Assembly (NCBI GenBank): GCA_039818285.1
Contig: JBCBUE010000003.1
Location: 1-64,000, forward strand
Direction: 5' to 3'
DNA length: 64,000 nucleotides
Origin: JBCBUE01 sp039818285
GTDB taxonomy: Bacteria > Planctomycetota > Phycisphaerae > Phycisphaerales > Phycisphaeraceae
The translations under genes were made by a program, and so were the position numbers. The notes beneath the pieces are model-generated. The model was given only the letters and a program-made list of their open reading frames with translations. It made no database searches and was not told the DNA's origin. Below, piece by piece: positions 25,652 through 36,697 of the stretch. The first letter of the stretch is position 1. Each line of letters opens with the position of its first letter.

Positions 25652-27844
25652 ATGTCCGCCCCCTCGCAATGCCCCGTCATGGGCGATCTGAACAGCAACA
25701 CCACCGTCGCCGACGCCCAACGCGGCCAGTGGTGGCCCAACCAGCTCAACCTCAAGATCCTCGCCCAGAACGGCCCGCAGCTCGACCCCATGGGCGACGA
25801 GTTCGACTACGCCGCCGAGGTCGCCACCCTCGACTTCGAGCAGCTCAAGCAGGACGTCAACGAGGTTATGACCACCAGCCAGGACTGGTGGCCCGCCGAC
25901 TACGGCCACTACGGCCCGCTGTTCATCCGCCTCTCCTGGCACGCCGCCGGCACCTACCGCGTCCACGACGGCCGCGGCGGCGCCTCCTCCGGCACGCAGC
26001 GCTTCGCCCCGCTCAATTCCTGGCCCGACAACGCCAACCTCGACAAGGCCCGCCGACTCCTCTGGCCCATCAAGCAGAAGTACGGCCGCAAGCTCTCGTG
26101 GGCCGACCTGCTCGTCCTCGCCGGCAACCAAGCGATGGAATCGATGGGCTTCAAGACCTTCGGCTTCGCCTTCGGCCGCGAGGACGTCTGGGAGCCCGAG
26201 GAGGACGTCTACTGGGGCCCGGAGACCGAGTGGCTCGGCAACCAGCGTTACAGCGAAGGCCGCGTCCTCGAGACCCCGCTGGGCGCCGTGCAGATGGGCC
26301 TGATCTACGTCAACCCCCAGGGCCCCGACGGCAACCCCGACCCCGTCGCCGCGGCGCACGACATCCGCGAGACCTTCGGCCGCATGGCCATGAACGACGA
26401 GGAGACCGTCGCCCTCATCGCCGGCGGCCACACCTTCGGCAAGTCCCACGGCAACGGCGACACCGCCCTCGTCGGCCCCGAACCCGAGGGCGCCCCGCTC
26501 GAAGAGCAGGGCCTCGGCTGGCACAACCGCAACGGCACCGGCAAGGGCGCCGACACCATCACCTCCGAGATGGAGGGCGCCTGGACCGCCGACCCGACGC
26601 GGTGGGACAACGAGTACTTCGAGAACCTCTTCGCCTACGACTGGGAGAAGACCCACGCCCCCGCCGGCGGCGTGCAGTGGCACCCGACCCACAACGGCGG
26701 CACCGCCACCGTGCCCGACGCGCACGACCCGTCGGTCAAGCACCAGCCGATGATGTTCACGACCGACCTGTCGCTCAAGATGGACCCGGTCTACGAGCCC
26801 ATCTCTCGCGGCTTCTACGAGAACCCCGACCGGTTCGCCGACACCTTCGCCAAGGCCTGGTTCAAGCTGCTTCACCGCGACATGGGCCCCACCTCGCGCT
26901 ACGTCGGCCCCTGGCTGCCCGCCGAGCCACAGCTCTGGCAGGACGTCATCCCGGCCATCGACCACGAGCTGATCGACGAGGCCGACGTCGCCGACCTCAA
27001 GGCCAAGCTCCTCGCCTCCGGCCTGTCGATCAGCCAACTGATCGGCACCGCCTGGTCCGCGGCGGCGTCCTTCCGCAACACCGACAAGCGCGGCGGCGCC
27101 AACGGCGGCCGACTCCGCCTCTCGCCGCAGAAGGACTGGGAGGTCAACGACCCCGAGGTGCTCAAGAAGACCCTGCCGGTCATCCAGAAGATCGCCGATG
27201 AGTTCAACGCCGCCCAGTCGGGCGGCAAGAAGGTCTCCTTCGCCGACCTCGTTGTCCTCGGCGGGTGCGCCGCCGTCGAGGCCGCCGCCAAGAAGGCCGG
27301 ACACGACGTCGCCGTCCCCTTCAACCCAGGCCGCATGGACGCCACGCAGGACCAGACCGACATCGACTCCATGGGCTACCTCGAGACCACGGCCGACGGC
27401 TTCCGCAACTTCATGAAGCCCGACCACCAGCGCCCCTTCCAGGAACTATTGGTCGACAAGGCCTGCCTGCTCGACCTCAGCGCCCCCGAAATGACCGTCC
27501 TCGTCGGCGGCCTGCGAGCCCTCAACGCCAACACCGCGCAGAGCGACCTCGGCGTCTTCACCGACCGCCCCGAAACCCTCACCAACGACTTCTTCGTCAA
27601 CCTCCTCAAGGGCGACGTCGAGTGGAAGGTCTCCCCGCGCTGCGATTACTTCTACGAGGGACGCGACGCGTCGGGCAACATCAAATGGCGGGGCAGCTCG
27701 GTCGACCTGGTCTTCGGCTCCAACTCGCAGCTGCGAGCCCTGGCCGAGGTTTACGCCAGCGACGACGCCGGCGAGAAGTTCGTCAACGACTTCGTCGCCG
27801 CCTGGGCCAAGGTCATGGAGCTCGATCGCTTCGACCTCGCGTGA
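25652..27844 (+). CDS. katG: Catalase-peroxidase KatG
   Basis: A 730-residue protein, normal length, with AGGAG 5 nt before the ATG. The distal haem pocket is RLSWHAAGTYR (R93, W96, H97). The proximal His is in AGGHTFGKSHG. The partners of the Trp-Tyr-Met adduct are present: W96, the Tyr of GLIYVNPQGPDG and the Met of GRMAMNDEE. The second, haem-less domain follows from about residue 420 (AAAFRNTDKRGG-like segment AASFRNTDKRGGANGG). It removes hydrogen peroxide by catalase and peroxidase reactions. It stands alone, with an AT-rich palindrome in the upstream region that may respond to peroxide. Confidence 0.97.
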   Translation: MSAPSQCPVMGDLNSNTTVADAQRGQWWPNQLNLKILAQNGPQLDPMGDEFDYAAEVATLDFEQLKQDVNEVMTTSQDWWPADYGHYGPLFIRLSWHAAGTYRVHDGRGGASSGTQRFAPLNSWPDNANLDKARRLLWPIKQKYGRKLSWADLLVLAGNQAMESMGFKTFGFAFGREDVWEPEEDVYWGPETEWLGNQRYSEGRVLETPLGAVQMGLIYVNPQGPDGNPDPVAAAHDIRETFGRMAMNDEETVALIAGGHTFGKSHGNGDTALVGPEPEGAPLEEQGLGWHNRNGTGKGADTITSEMEGAWTADPTRWDNEYFENLFAYDWEKTHAPAGGVQWHPTHNGGTATVPDAHDPSVKHQPMMFTTDLSLKMDPVYEPISRGFYENPDRFADTFAKAWFKLLHRDMGPTSRYVGPWLPAEPQLWQDVIPAIDHELIDEADVADLKAKLLASGLSISQLIGTAWSAAASFRNTDKRGGANGGRLRLSPQKDWEVNDPEVLKKTLPVIQKIADEFNAAQSGGKKVSFADLVVLGGCAAVEAAAKKAGHDVAVPFNPGRMDATQDQTDIDSMGYLETTADGFRNFMKPDHQRPFQELLVDKACLLDLSAPEMTVLVGGLRALNANTAQSDLGVFTDRPETLTNDFFVNLLKGDVEWKVSPRCDYFYEGRDASGNIKWRGSSVDLVFGSNSQLRALAEVYASDDAGEKFVNDFVAAWAKVMELDRFDLA

Positions 27845-27862
27845 ACCGCGGGGGCGTGTTGT

Positions 27863-28291
27863 TTACGACGACGGGATCACGAACGCCCGAGCCGACACGG
27901 GTCGATCGAACTCGATCCCGACGTCGTAGATGTTCGAAGCGAGCCGGCGGCAGCGACGGACGTGCCCGTCGATCACCGCCGTCTGGTCGTCGAGCAGTCT
28001 CAGGCGAACGCGGGTCGGCGTGCCGACCGCCACCTCGGCGACCTGCAGCACCGCCAAGCCGTAGTCGCTCACGTTGCGAGCCACCACCTGATGCAGCACA
28101 TCACCCTCGATCTCCCCGCCGTAGGACGCGGCGCAGTGGACCACTTCCTCGAATCGGAAGCGGATCGCGCGGCGGTGTTGCCGCCCGTCGGACGCCGCCT
28201 CAAGCCGCTCGAGCTCGTCCAGATGGCTCGCCAGCTCCGATTGGCTGGCCGCGGAAACGGGTTGCGTGCGTCCGGTAAAAGTAGAGGTCAT
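27863..28291 (-). CDS. PilZ-domain c-di-GMP-binding protein
   Basis: A 142-residue protein with an N-terminal helical segment (ASQSELASHLDELERLEA) and a PilZ domain. The c-di-GMP motif RxxxR is in QHRRAIRFRFEE and the (D/N)xSxxG motif is NVSDYGLAV; EIEGDVLHQVVARN lies between them. An AGGA element precedes the ATG. PilZ proteins relay c-di-GMP to motility, exopolysaccharide or transcription. No diguanylate cyclase or phosphodiesterase is in the window. It is convergent with katG. Confidence 0.8.
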   Translation of the reverse strand: MTSTFTGRTQPVSAASQSELASHLDELERLEAASDGRQHRRAIRFRFEEVVHCAASYGGEIEGDVLHQVVARNVSDYGLAVLQVAEVAVGTPTRVRLRLLDDQTAVIDGHVRRCRRLASNIYDVGIEFDRPVSARAFVIPSS

Positions 28292-28395
28292 GAGACAGAT
28301 TCCTGAATCAGAAACGAGGATGCCCCCTCACGCCGTCTGGCGGCGGTCTTTGGAGCCGGGTTTCCCCAGAGCCATACAGCGATATCGGAAATCGG

Positions 28396-28860
28396 GTGAC
28401 TGCATTTGACAAATTTCGAGCGGATTCCGGTGAATCCGCCGCCGACGCAACCGTCCGCCGCAACCGCGTGGAACGGTGGCTTTTGGCCGGCGTCGGCGTG
28501 GGCTGCGTCGGGCTCGGGGCCGTGGGCGTGTTCGTGCCGGGCCTGCCGACGACGGTGTTCCTGATCATCGCCTCGGCCTGCTTCGTGCGCAGCTGCTCGA
28601 AGCTCGAGGCCATGCTGCTGCGCCACCGGCTGTTCGCGCCCTACATGCGGTACGTCGACGGCCGCTCGCCCATGCCGTTGCGGGCCCGAATCACCGCGGC
28701 GATCGCCATGTGGGCGTGCGTCGGGCTCAGCCTCGCGCTGCTCGCCGCGGCCGATCGCCTGCCGCTGTGGCTGGCCGGGACGATCGTGCTGGCGGCCGGC
28801 GTCGGCACGGCGTTCGTCTTCGCGTGGCGGCCCCGCACGCCGGCGCCCGCCAGCGGCTGA
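28396..28860 (+). CDS. DUF454 (YbaN-type) inner-membrane protein
   Basis: A 154-residue protein starting at GTG 28396. Three to four hydrophobic helices are predicted. The family signature is the first helix followed by VFVPGLPTTVFLIIASACFV and RSCSKLEAMLLRH, matching the PGLPTTPFL...CF.RSS pattern of DUF454. The biochemical function is unknown. It is divergent from the PilZ gene and followed by aldehyde dehydrogenase after about 115 nt. Confidence 0.85.
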   Translation: MTAFDKFRADSGESAADATVRRNRVERWLLAGVGVGCVGLGAVGVFVPGLPTTVFLIIASACFVRSCSKLEAMLLRHRLFAPYMRYVDGRSPMPLRARITAAIAMWACVGLSLALLAAADRLPLWLAGTIVLAAGVGTAFVFAWRPRTPAPASG

Positions 28861-28885
28861 CGCGGCGGTTTATCGCTTGGGGCCA

Positions 28886-28914
28886 CGACAGACCACGGGT
28901 ATCCTGAAGGGTGG
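28886..28914 (+). promoter_or_regulatory. Possible sigma-70-type promoter before aldehyde dehydrogenase
   Basis: TTGGGG and TATCCT are separated by 17 nt (in CTTGGGGCCACGACAGACCA and CGGGTATCCTG). A closely similar GACCACGGTATCCT element precedes gyrB near 31816-31829, though without the TTG box. Confidence 0.4.
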
Positions 28915-28974
28915 TGCGTGCGTTCGTCCGCCACGCCGCCATCGATTCTTTTCTCTCCGATCGGGATGCCCGCC

Positions 28975-30474
28975 ATGACCACTCTCGCCTCCAACATGCC
29001 CGCCGATGTCGCCGCCTTCCTCAGCGCCCCCAAGCCGATGCTCGTCAACGGCCGATGGGTCCACGCCCATTCGGGCAAGACGTTCGATGTGTTCAACCCA
29101 GCGACCGACGAGGTGATCGCCCAGGTCGCCGAGGGCGACGCCGCCGACATCGACGACGCCGTCCGTGCCGCCCGCGCCGCGTTCGAGACCGGCCCGTGGT
29201 CGAAGATGACCGTCTCCGAGCGCGGCCGACTCATCTGGAAGATCGGCGACCTCATCGAGCAACACAACGACGAGCTCGCCCGCCTCGAAACGATCGACAA
29301 CGGCAAGCCCTTCGGCGTTGCCCAAGTCGCCGACGTCCCGCTGGCCGCCGACCTCTTCCGCTACATGGCCGGCTGGGCCACGAAGATCGAGGGCAACACG
29401 ATCCCGATCTCCGTGCCCTACGCCCCCGGCGCCGAGTTCCACGCCTCGACGCTCCGCGAGCCGGTCGGCGTGGTCGGGCAGATCATCCCTTGGAACTTCC
29501 CGCTGCTGATGGCCGCGTGGAAGCTCGGCCCGGCGCTGGCCGCGGGCTGCACGGTCGTCCTCAAGGTCGCCGAGCAGACGCCGCTGTCGGCGCTGCGCCT
29601 CGGCGAACTCATCCAGGAAGCCGGCCTGCCCGACGGCGTGGTCAATATCGTCACCGGCTTCGGCGAGACCGCCGGCGCCGCGCTCGCCAACCACGACGGC
29701 GTCGACAAGGTCGCCTTCACCGGCTCGACCGAGGTCGGCAAGCTCATCGTCCAGGCCGCCGCCGGCAACCTCAAGAAGGTCACGCTCGAGCTCGGCGGCA
29801 AGAGCCCCAACGTCATCTACAACGACGCCGACCTCGAGACCGCCATCCCCGGCGCCGCGTCGGCCATCTTCTTCAACCACGGTCAGTGCTGCTGCGCCGG
29901 CTCGCGGCTGTTCGTCGAAGACGGCGTGTACGACGAGTTCATGGCCGGCATGAAAGAACACGCCGAGGGCATCCACGTCGGCGATGGGTTCGACGAGGGC
30001 ACGCACATGGGCCCGCTGGTCTCGCGCGAGCAGTTCGAACGCGTCACCAACTACATGTCCATGGGCCAAGAGGCCGGCGCCAACGCCATCTGCGGCGGCA
30101 CCGCGCCCGACCACCCCGGCTACTTCGTCCACCCGACGATCTACACCGACACGAACCCCGAGATGCGCATCGTCCGCGAAGAAATCTTCGGCCCGGTCGT
30201 CACCGCCGCCCGCTTCCGGTCGACCGACGACATCGTCGGCCACGCCAACGACACGGACTACGGCCTGGCCGCGGGCGTCTGGACCAAAGACATCAGCAAG
30301 GCCCACCGCCTGGCCAAGGACATCCGCGCCGGGACCGTCTGGGTCAACTGCTACAACGTCTTCGACGCCGCGATGCCCTTCGGCGGGTACAAGCAGTCCG
30401 GCTGGGGCCGCGAGATGGGTCACGCCGCGCTGGACAACTACCTGGAGACCAAGTCGGTCTGCGTCGCCCTCTAG
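28975..30474 (+). CDS. NAD(P)-dependent aldehyde dehydrogenase
   Basis: A 499-residue protein from ATG 28975 (an in-frame ATG 9 nt earlier is possible). The fold signatures are clear: IIPWNFPLLMAAWKLGPALA (residues about 164-183), FTGSTEVGK, the catalytic Glu in LELGGKSPN, and the nucleophilic Cys in FFNHGQCCCAGSRLF. EEIFGPVV and PFGGYKQSGWGREMG also match. Closest in type to betaine/retinal/phenylacetaldehyde dehydrogenases, whose typical length it has. Three consecutive Cys occur at the active site, as in many of these enzymes. The substrate is undetermined. Confidence 0.93.
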   Translation: MTTLASNMPADVAAFLSAPKPMLVNGRWVHAHSGKTFDVFNPATDEVIAQVAEGDAADIDDAVRAARAAFETGPWSKMTVSERGRLIWKIGDLIEQHNDELARLETIDNGKPFGVAQVADVPLAADLFRYMAGWATKIEGNTIPISVPYAPGAEFHASTLREPVGVVGQIIPWNFPLLMAAWKLGPALAAGCTVVLKVAEQTPLSALRLGELIQEAGLPDGVVNIVTGFGETAGAALANHDGVDKVAFTGSTEVGKLIVQAAAGNLKKVTLELGGKSPNVIYNDADLETAIPGAASAIFFNHGQCCCAGSRLFVEDGVYDEFMAGMKEHAEGIHVGDGFDEGTHMGPLVSREQFERVTNYMSMGQEAGANAICGGTAPDHPGYFVHPTIYTDTNPEMRIVREEIFGPVVTAARFRSTDDIVGHANDTDYGLAAGVWTKDISKAHRLAKDIRAGTVWVNCYNVFDAAMPFGGYKQSGWGREMGHAALDNYLETKSVCVAL

Positions 30475-30522
30475 CGCCAGCGCGGCGCGGGCACAGCTGC
30501 GATTCAGAACAAAATGAAGAAC

Positions 30523-30541
30523 CCCGCCACCGGGGCGGGTT
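30523..30541 (+). terminator. Weak hairpin after aldehyde dehydrogenase
   Basis: CCCGCC (30523-30528), a 5-nt loop and GGCGGG (30534-30539) form a short stem followed by only two T. It directly abuts the TAGACT element of the MFS gene, so it could separate the two transcription units. Confidence 0.3.
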
Positions 30542-30558
30542 AGACTCCGCCCGCCTTG
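30541..30558 (+). promoter_or_regulatory. -10-like TAGACT, 9 nt before TTG of the MFS gene
   Basis: TAGACT is at 30541-30546, and the TTG start is at 30556. No Shine-Dalgarno sequence is present. The spacing is slightly longer than in the other putative leaderless genes. Confidence 0.4.
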
Positions 30559-31797
30559 AGTGACACGCCGCAGAGCTCGCCCGGCCTGCCCTGGTCGCGG
30601 ATCGTGCCGATCTTCGTGGTCGTGTTCTTCGGGTTCTACGGCTACGCGATGATCTCGGTGATCTTCTCGCCGATGATGTACGACGCCGACCTGCGGTTCG
30701 TGCCCAAGGACGCCAGCAACGCCACGCGCACCGCCATGGGCGGGCTGCTGCTCGCCGCCTACCCGCTCGGCCAGTTCCTCGGCTCGCCGGTCATCGGCGC
30801 CCTGTCCGACCGCTACGGCCGGCGCCCGATGATCCTCGGCACGCTCGCGCTCACCACGCTCATGTACGCCAACATCGCGATGGCCCTGCAGGTGCAATCC
30901 TTCACGTGGCTGATCGCGGCCTGCTTCGTCTGCGGGCTGGGCGAGGCTAACGTCGTGCTCGCCCAGTCGTCGCTGGCCGACATGACCTCCCGCGCCGACC
31001 GCGGCCGGGCGTTCTCGTACATGTACTCCTGCGGCAGCATCGCCTACATCAGCGGGCCGATCATCGGCGGGGCGCTCGCCGCGTGGTTCGGGTACGCCTT
31101 GCCGTTCTGGATCATGCTCGTGCCGCTCGTGCTCGGCTGGGTCAGCGTGCTGCTGCTGTTCCGCGAGACGCACCCGCCGGACCCCGGCAAGCCGCTGGCC
31201 ATCGGCAAGTCGATCGCCAACCTGCGGTACGTGGTCACCGACCCCTCGCTGCGGCCGGTGTACCTGCTGAACCTGATGATCTACGCGGCGACGTACGCCT
31301 TCTATCGCGTCATCACGTTCCTGATGGAAGACAAGTGGAAGATGTCGGTCGACACGATGACGCTGTGGTACGCGGGCCTGGCGGCAGCGGTGACGATCGC
31401 GCTGCTGGCGGTGATGCCGAAGCTCAGCAGACACATGAGCTTGGCCATGATCACGGCGCTCTCGTGCATCGGCAGCGGCGTCTTGTTCACGCTGACGCCG
31501 TTCCCTGGCTCGGCGCTCGTGTCGATCGCGTTGATCTGCTACCCGGCGGCGTTCTTCACGGGGCTGCTGCTGCCGGCCTGCAGCGGGTTCATCTCCACCC
31601 AGGCCGACGAGACGCGTCAGGGCCAGGTCATGGGCAACAACCAGGCGTTGCAGGTCGGCGGCGAGGCCGGCGGGGCGGCGCTGGGCGGGATGCTGTCGGC
31701 GATCTGGATGCCGCTGTCGTTCCTGGTCTTCGGCGCGGCGCTCGTCGTCGCGGGGCTGGGCTACCTGTCGTTCCTGAAGCGTAAACCGGTCGAGTAA
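30556..31797 (+). CDS. MFS transporter (TetA-like)
   Basis: A 413-residue protein with 12 predicted transmembrane helices. The MFS loop 2-3 signature is GALSDRYGRRPMILGTLAL, and a motif-C-like glycine-rich stretch ISGPIIGGALAAWFGYALPF lies in helix 5. A second half-signature around GNNQALQVGGEAGGAALGG resembles TetA-type drug:H+ antiporters. The TTG start is set by the first codon after the TAGACT element; the sequence then reads MSDTPQSSPGLPWSRIVPIF. The substrate is not predictable. gyrB lies 60 nt downstream. Confidence 0.88.
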   Translation: MSDTPQSSPGLPWSRIVPIFVVVFFGFYGYAMISVIFSPMMYDADLRFVPKDASNATRTAMGGLLLAAYPLGQFLGSPVIGALSDRYGRRPMILGTLALTTLMYANIAMALQVQSFTWLIAACFVCGLGEANVVLAQSSLADMTSRADRGRAFSYMYSCGSIAYISGPIIGGALAAWFGYALPFWIMLVPLVLGWVSVLLLFRETHPPDPGKPLAIGKSIANLRYVVTDPSLRPVYLLNLMIYAATYAFYRVITFLMEDKWKMSVDTMTLWYAGLAAAVTIALLAVMPKLSRHMSLAMITALSCIGSGVLFTLTPFPGSALVSIALICYPAAFFTGLLLPACSGFISTQADETRQGQVMGNNQALQVGGEAGGAALGGMLSAIWMPLSFLVFGAALVVAGLGYLSFLKRKPVE

Positions 31798-31857
31798 CGC
31801 GCTGAGGCCGGGTCTGACCACGGTATCCTCAGCCGACCCCGTCACGGAAGACGCCGC

Positions 31858-33776
<1,919 letters not shown>

Positions 33777-33780
<4 letters not shown>

Positions 33781-35171
33781 GCGCCCGGTCGTCCAGGACG
33801 CTCGACACGCTCGGCACGGCGCTGCGGCGCAGCGCCACCGTGCGGGCGTGGGGGACGATCGGCATCGTCGGCGTGATGCTGGTGCTGTTCGGCGTCCAGG
33901 CGGCGCTCGCGGCCGCCGGCGTGTTCACCACGAGCGCGCCGTACTTCCTGCAGGCCCAGCCGCTGGTGCTCGGGTTTGGGCTGCTGCTGTTCGAGGTCTT
34001 GCTGTTGCGCTGGCTGCGGAGCGAGCGTTGGCGGTCGGCGATGCGCCCGGCCGCGGTGGCGATCAACACGATCGTCGAGTGCAGCGTGCCGACCATCGCG
34101 ATGGTGATGGCCTGGTCCAGCGGGGTCGTCCCCGGGTACGCCGCGCCGGTGTTGCCGCCTGTCCTGGCCTACGCGTTCTTCATCGTGCTCACGATCCTCC
34201 AACTGCGCCCGTGGCTGACGGCGCTGGCGGGAGGCGTCTGTGCCGTCCAGCACGCGGGACTGATCATCGCCGCTTACCTCACGCTGACCGGCGACGCCGA
34301 ACGGGCGTTCCCGCTGGCGCTGTATCTGACCTTCCCGTTACTGATCGCGATGATCGGCGTCGCCGGCTGGTTCGTGACCGCGCGCGTGCGGTCCTACGTC
34401 GAGCGGGCGGTCCTCGAGCGCGACCGCCGGTACCGCGCCGAGTCCAACATCGACGCCGCCCGCCTGGTCCAGCGCGGGCTGCTCCCGAAGCGCGACGCCA
34501 CGATCGCCGGCTGGTCGATCGCCGGGTGGAGCCGAGCGGCCGACCAGACCGGCGGGGACTACTGGGACTGGAGCGCCCTGCCCGAGTCGAGGGTTGCCGT
34601 CTCGATCGCCGATGTCGCCGGCCACGGCATCGGCCCGGCGATCATCACCGCCTTCTGCCAGGCCTACGCCCGCAGCGCCCTGCACCACAGCCAGCGGCTG
34701 GACACGGCGCTGTGCGAGATCGCCCGCAGGCTGGTGCGCGACATGCCGACCGGTCACTTCGTCACGTTCGCGGTGGCCCTGCTGTCGCCGGACGACGGGC
34801 GGGTGCCGTTCCTGTCGGCCGGGCACGCGCCGTCGCTGCTCGTGCGGGCCGGGTCGGGGGAGGTCGAGGCCCTGGACGCCGACGCGCCGCCGCTGGGCGT
34901 GTTTCCCGAGATCCATTTCGATGGCGTGCCGGTGCTCGATCTCGCGCCCGGCGACTCGCTGATCCTGCTGACCGACGGGTTTTACGAGTGGGAGAACCGC
35001 CGGGGCGAACTGTGGGGCATCGATCGGTTGGTGGCGTCGGCCGGGCGGCACCGCCTGGTCGAGGCGCCGGCGATGATCGCCGCGCTGCTCGCCGACGCGG
35101 AGGCGTTTGTCGATGGAGCTCCGCAGTTGGACGACCTGACGGCCGTGGTCATCCGACGGGTTGCGGGCTAA
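33777..35171 (+). CDS. Membrane-anchored SpoIIE/RsbU-type PP2C phosphatase, paralogue 1 of 5
   Basis: A 464-residue protein whose GTG overlaps the gyrB stop (GTGA). Six to seven transmembrane helices fill residues 20-205 and contain the array-wide markers RSATVRAWGTIG, NTIVECSVPT and LRPWLTALAGG. A linker helix ends in ARLVQRGLLPKR, followed by the SpoIIE phosphatase domain. Metal-binding acids are in TGGDYWDW, SIADVAGHGIGP, LLTDGFYEW and LDDLTAVVIRR. Such enzymes dephosphorylate STAS anti-anti-sigma factors in partner-switching systems. No STAS or RsbW gene is nearby. The coupling to gyrB is unusual and may simply reflect compaction. Confidence 0.9.
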
Positions 35172-35204
35172 GCGGGTTGCGGGGCACAATCGCCGTTGCC
35201 ATCG

Positions 35205-35261
35205 ATGACGAGTCGCGGCGCGGGACGACCCAGGAGCAGGGGCTTGAGACGTGAGGCGTGA
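35205..35261 (+). CDS. Possible mini-ORF ending inside the start of phosphatase 2
   Basis: An ATG at 35205 opens 18 codons (MTSRGAGRPRSRGLRREA) whose TGA (35259-35261) lies 11 nt inside the next gene. A CACAAT hexamer at 35185-35190 lies upstream. It is too short to assess as a real gene; listed because similar mini-ORFs occur before phosphatases 3 and 5. Confidence 0.25.
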   Translation: MTSRGAGRPRSRGLRREA

Positions 35262-36615
35262 CACCACCGGCATCTCATTGGGGTTGGGCGCCGCGATGCA
35301 CCGCAGCGCGGTGGTCCGCACGTGGGGGATCCTCGGCGCCGCGATCGGGGCGCTGATCATCGTCATCTTGCGACTTATCACCGAAGGCTTCATCTACGAC
35401 GGCACGATGCTGACGCTCGTGTGGATGACCATCGCGTTCGAGAGCTTCATGCTCTTCAAGCTGCGCCTTTCGGATCGCACGCTGGCCCCGGACCGGACGC
35501 TCGCGATCGTCCAAACGCTGTATGAGTGCAGCCTGCCGACGACGCTGCTGGTGGTGCTGTGGGTGTACGGACGGATCGTGCCGCCGCCGCTGCTGGTGAT
35601 GCCGGCCACGGTCTGCTACTCGGTGTTCCTCATGCTGACGGTGCTGCACCTTCGCCCTTGGTTGACGGGTTTGGCCGGCGCTTACTGCGCGTTGCAGCAC
35701 GGGACGCTCGTGGCGATCGCGTTCGTTCGCGGCGACCTCGCGGACAGCCTGCTGGGGGCCGCGGTGATCTCGACGTACCCGGTGGTGCTGGCGTTCGTGG
35801 GCGCAACGGGGTGGTTCGTGACGCTCTGGGTGCGGGCGGATGTCGATGAGGCCGTGAACGAAGCGCAGCGGCGCGCCGAGTTCGAGGGCGAACTCGCCGC
35901 CGCGGGCACCGTCCAGCAGGGCATCCTGCCCAAGCGGCCCCCCGACCTGCCGGGCTGGACCGTCGCCGGCTGGACCCGGCCGGCTGAGCAGACCGGCGGC
36001 GACTACTGGGACTGGACCCAACTGCCCGACGGTCGGCTCGCCGTGTCGATCGCCGATGTCGCGGGTCACGGCGTCGGCCCGGCGATCATCACCGCCTATT
36101 GCCACGCCTACGCCCGCAGTTGCTTCGTCGCCGGCATGAACATGACCGACGCCCTCAAGCGCGTCGCCGCGCTGATCAACGACGAGATCCCGCCCGACCG
36201 CTTCATCACCTACGCCGTCGCTGCCCTAACCCCCAACGCCGGCCGCGCCGTCCTCCGCTCCGCCGGCCACGCCCCCAACCTGCTGGTCCGGGCCGACACC
36301 GGGCAGGTCGAGCAGCACGACGCCAACGCTTACCCCATCGGCTTCGGACCCGACATCGAGTTCGACGACGTCGACGACCTCGCTCTGGAGCCCGGCGACT
36401 CGATCGTCCTGCTGACCGACGGCTTCTACGAGTGGGTCAGGCCCGGCGGCGGCCAGTGGGGGATCGCTCGGCTGCTGGCGTCGGCGTCTCGGCATCGCCA
36501 CGCCGAGCCCGCGGAGATGATCGCGGCGATCCTTGCCGACGTCGAAGCCTTCGCCGCAGGGGCCGCTCAGGAAGACGACCTCACCATGGTGGTCATGCGC
36601 CGCGAACCCACGTGA
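35251..36615 (+). CDS. Membrane-anchored SpoIIE/RsbU-type PP2C phosphatase, paralogue 2 of 5
   Basis: A 454-residue protein starting at GTG 35251 with AGGGG about 9 nt upstream. It has the same plan as paralogue 1: HRSAVVRTWGILG at residues 17-29, helices to about 205 with YECSLPTTLLVV and LRPWLTGLAG, and linker AGTVQQGILPKRPP. Phosphatase motifs: TGGDYWDW, SIADVAGHGVGPAI, LLTDGFYEW and EDDLTMVVMRR. The membrane part is the most divergent of the array in loop sequences, whereas the catalytic part is nearly uniform, which suggests different inputs and a similar output. The gap to paralogue 1 is 79 nt. Confidence 0.9.
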   Translation: MRRDTTGISLGLGAAMHRSAVVRTWGILGAAIGALIIVILRLITEGFIYDGTMLTLVWMTIAFESFMLFKLRLSDRTLAPDRTLAIVQTLYECSLPTTLLVVLWVYGRIVPPPLLVMPATVCYSVFLMLTVLHLRPWLTGLAGAYCALQHGTLVAIAFVRGDLADSLLGAAVISTYPVVLAFVGATGWFVTLWVRADVDEAVNEAQRRAEFEGELAAAGTVQQGILPKRPPDLPGWTVAGWTRPAEQTGGDYWDWTQLPDGRLAVSIADVAGHGVGPAIITAYCHAYARSCFVAGMNMTDALKRVAALINDEIPPDRFITYAVAALTPNAGRAVLRSAGHAPNLLVRADTGQVEQHDANAYPIGFGPDIEFDDVDDLALEPGDSIVLLTDGFYEWVRPGGGQWGIARLLASASRHRHAEPAEMIAAILADVEAFAAGAAQEDDLTMVVMRREPT

Positions 36616-36646
36616 GCCCGCCGTGGCAGGCCCGGCCGCCACGGCG

Positions 36647-36661
36647 TACGGTCTGCGCATG
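36647..36661 (+). promoter_or_regulatory. -10-like TACGGT, 6 nt before the mini-ORF ATG
   Basis: TACGGT is at 36647-36652, then CTGCGC, then ATG at 36659. The same hexamer and spacing precede phosphatase 4. Confidence 0.45.
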
Positions 36662-36697
36662 CATCGCCGCGGCAACGCCACGAGTAACGCCCGATGA
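36659..36697 (+). CDS. Leaderless 12-codon mini-ORF coupled to phosphatase 3
   Basis: The ORF reads MHRRGNATSNAR and its TGA overlaps the ATG of the next gene as ATGA (36694-36697). A -10-like element sits 6 nt before its ATG. It may be a leader peptide that delivers ribosomes to phosphatase 3. The length is far below what can be judged by coding statistics, so the call is tentative. Confidence 0.4.
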   Translation: MHRRGNATSNAR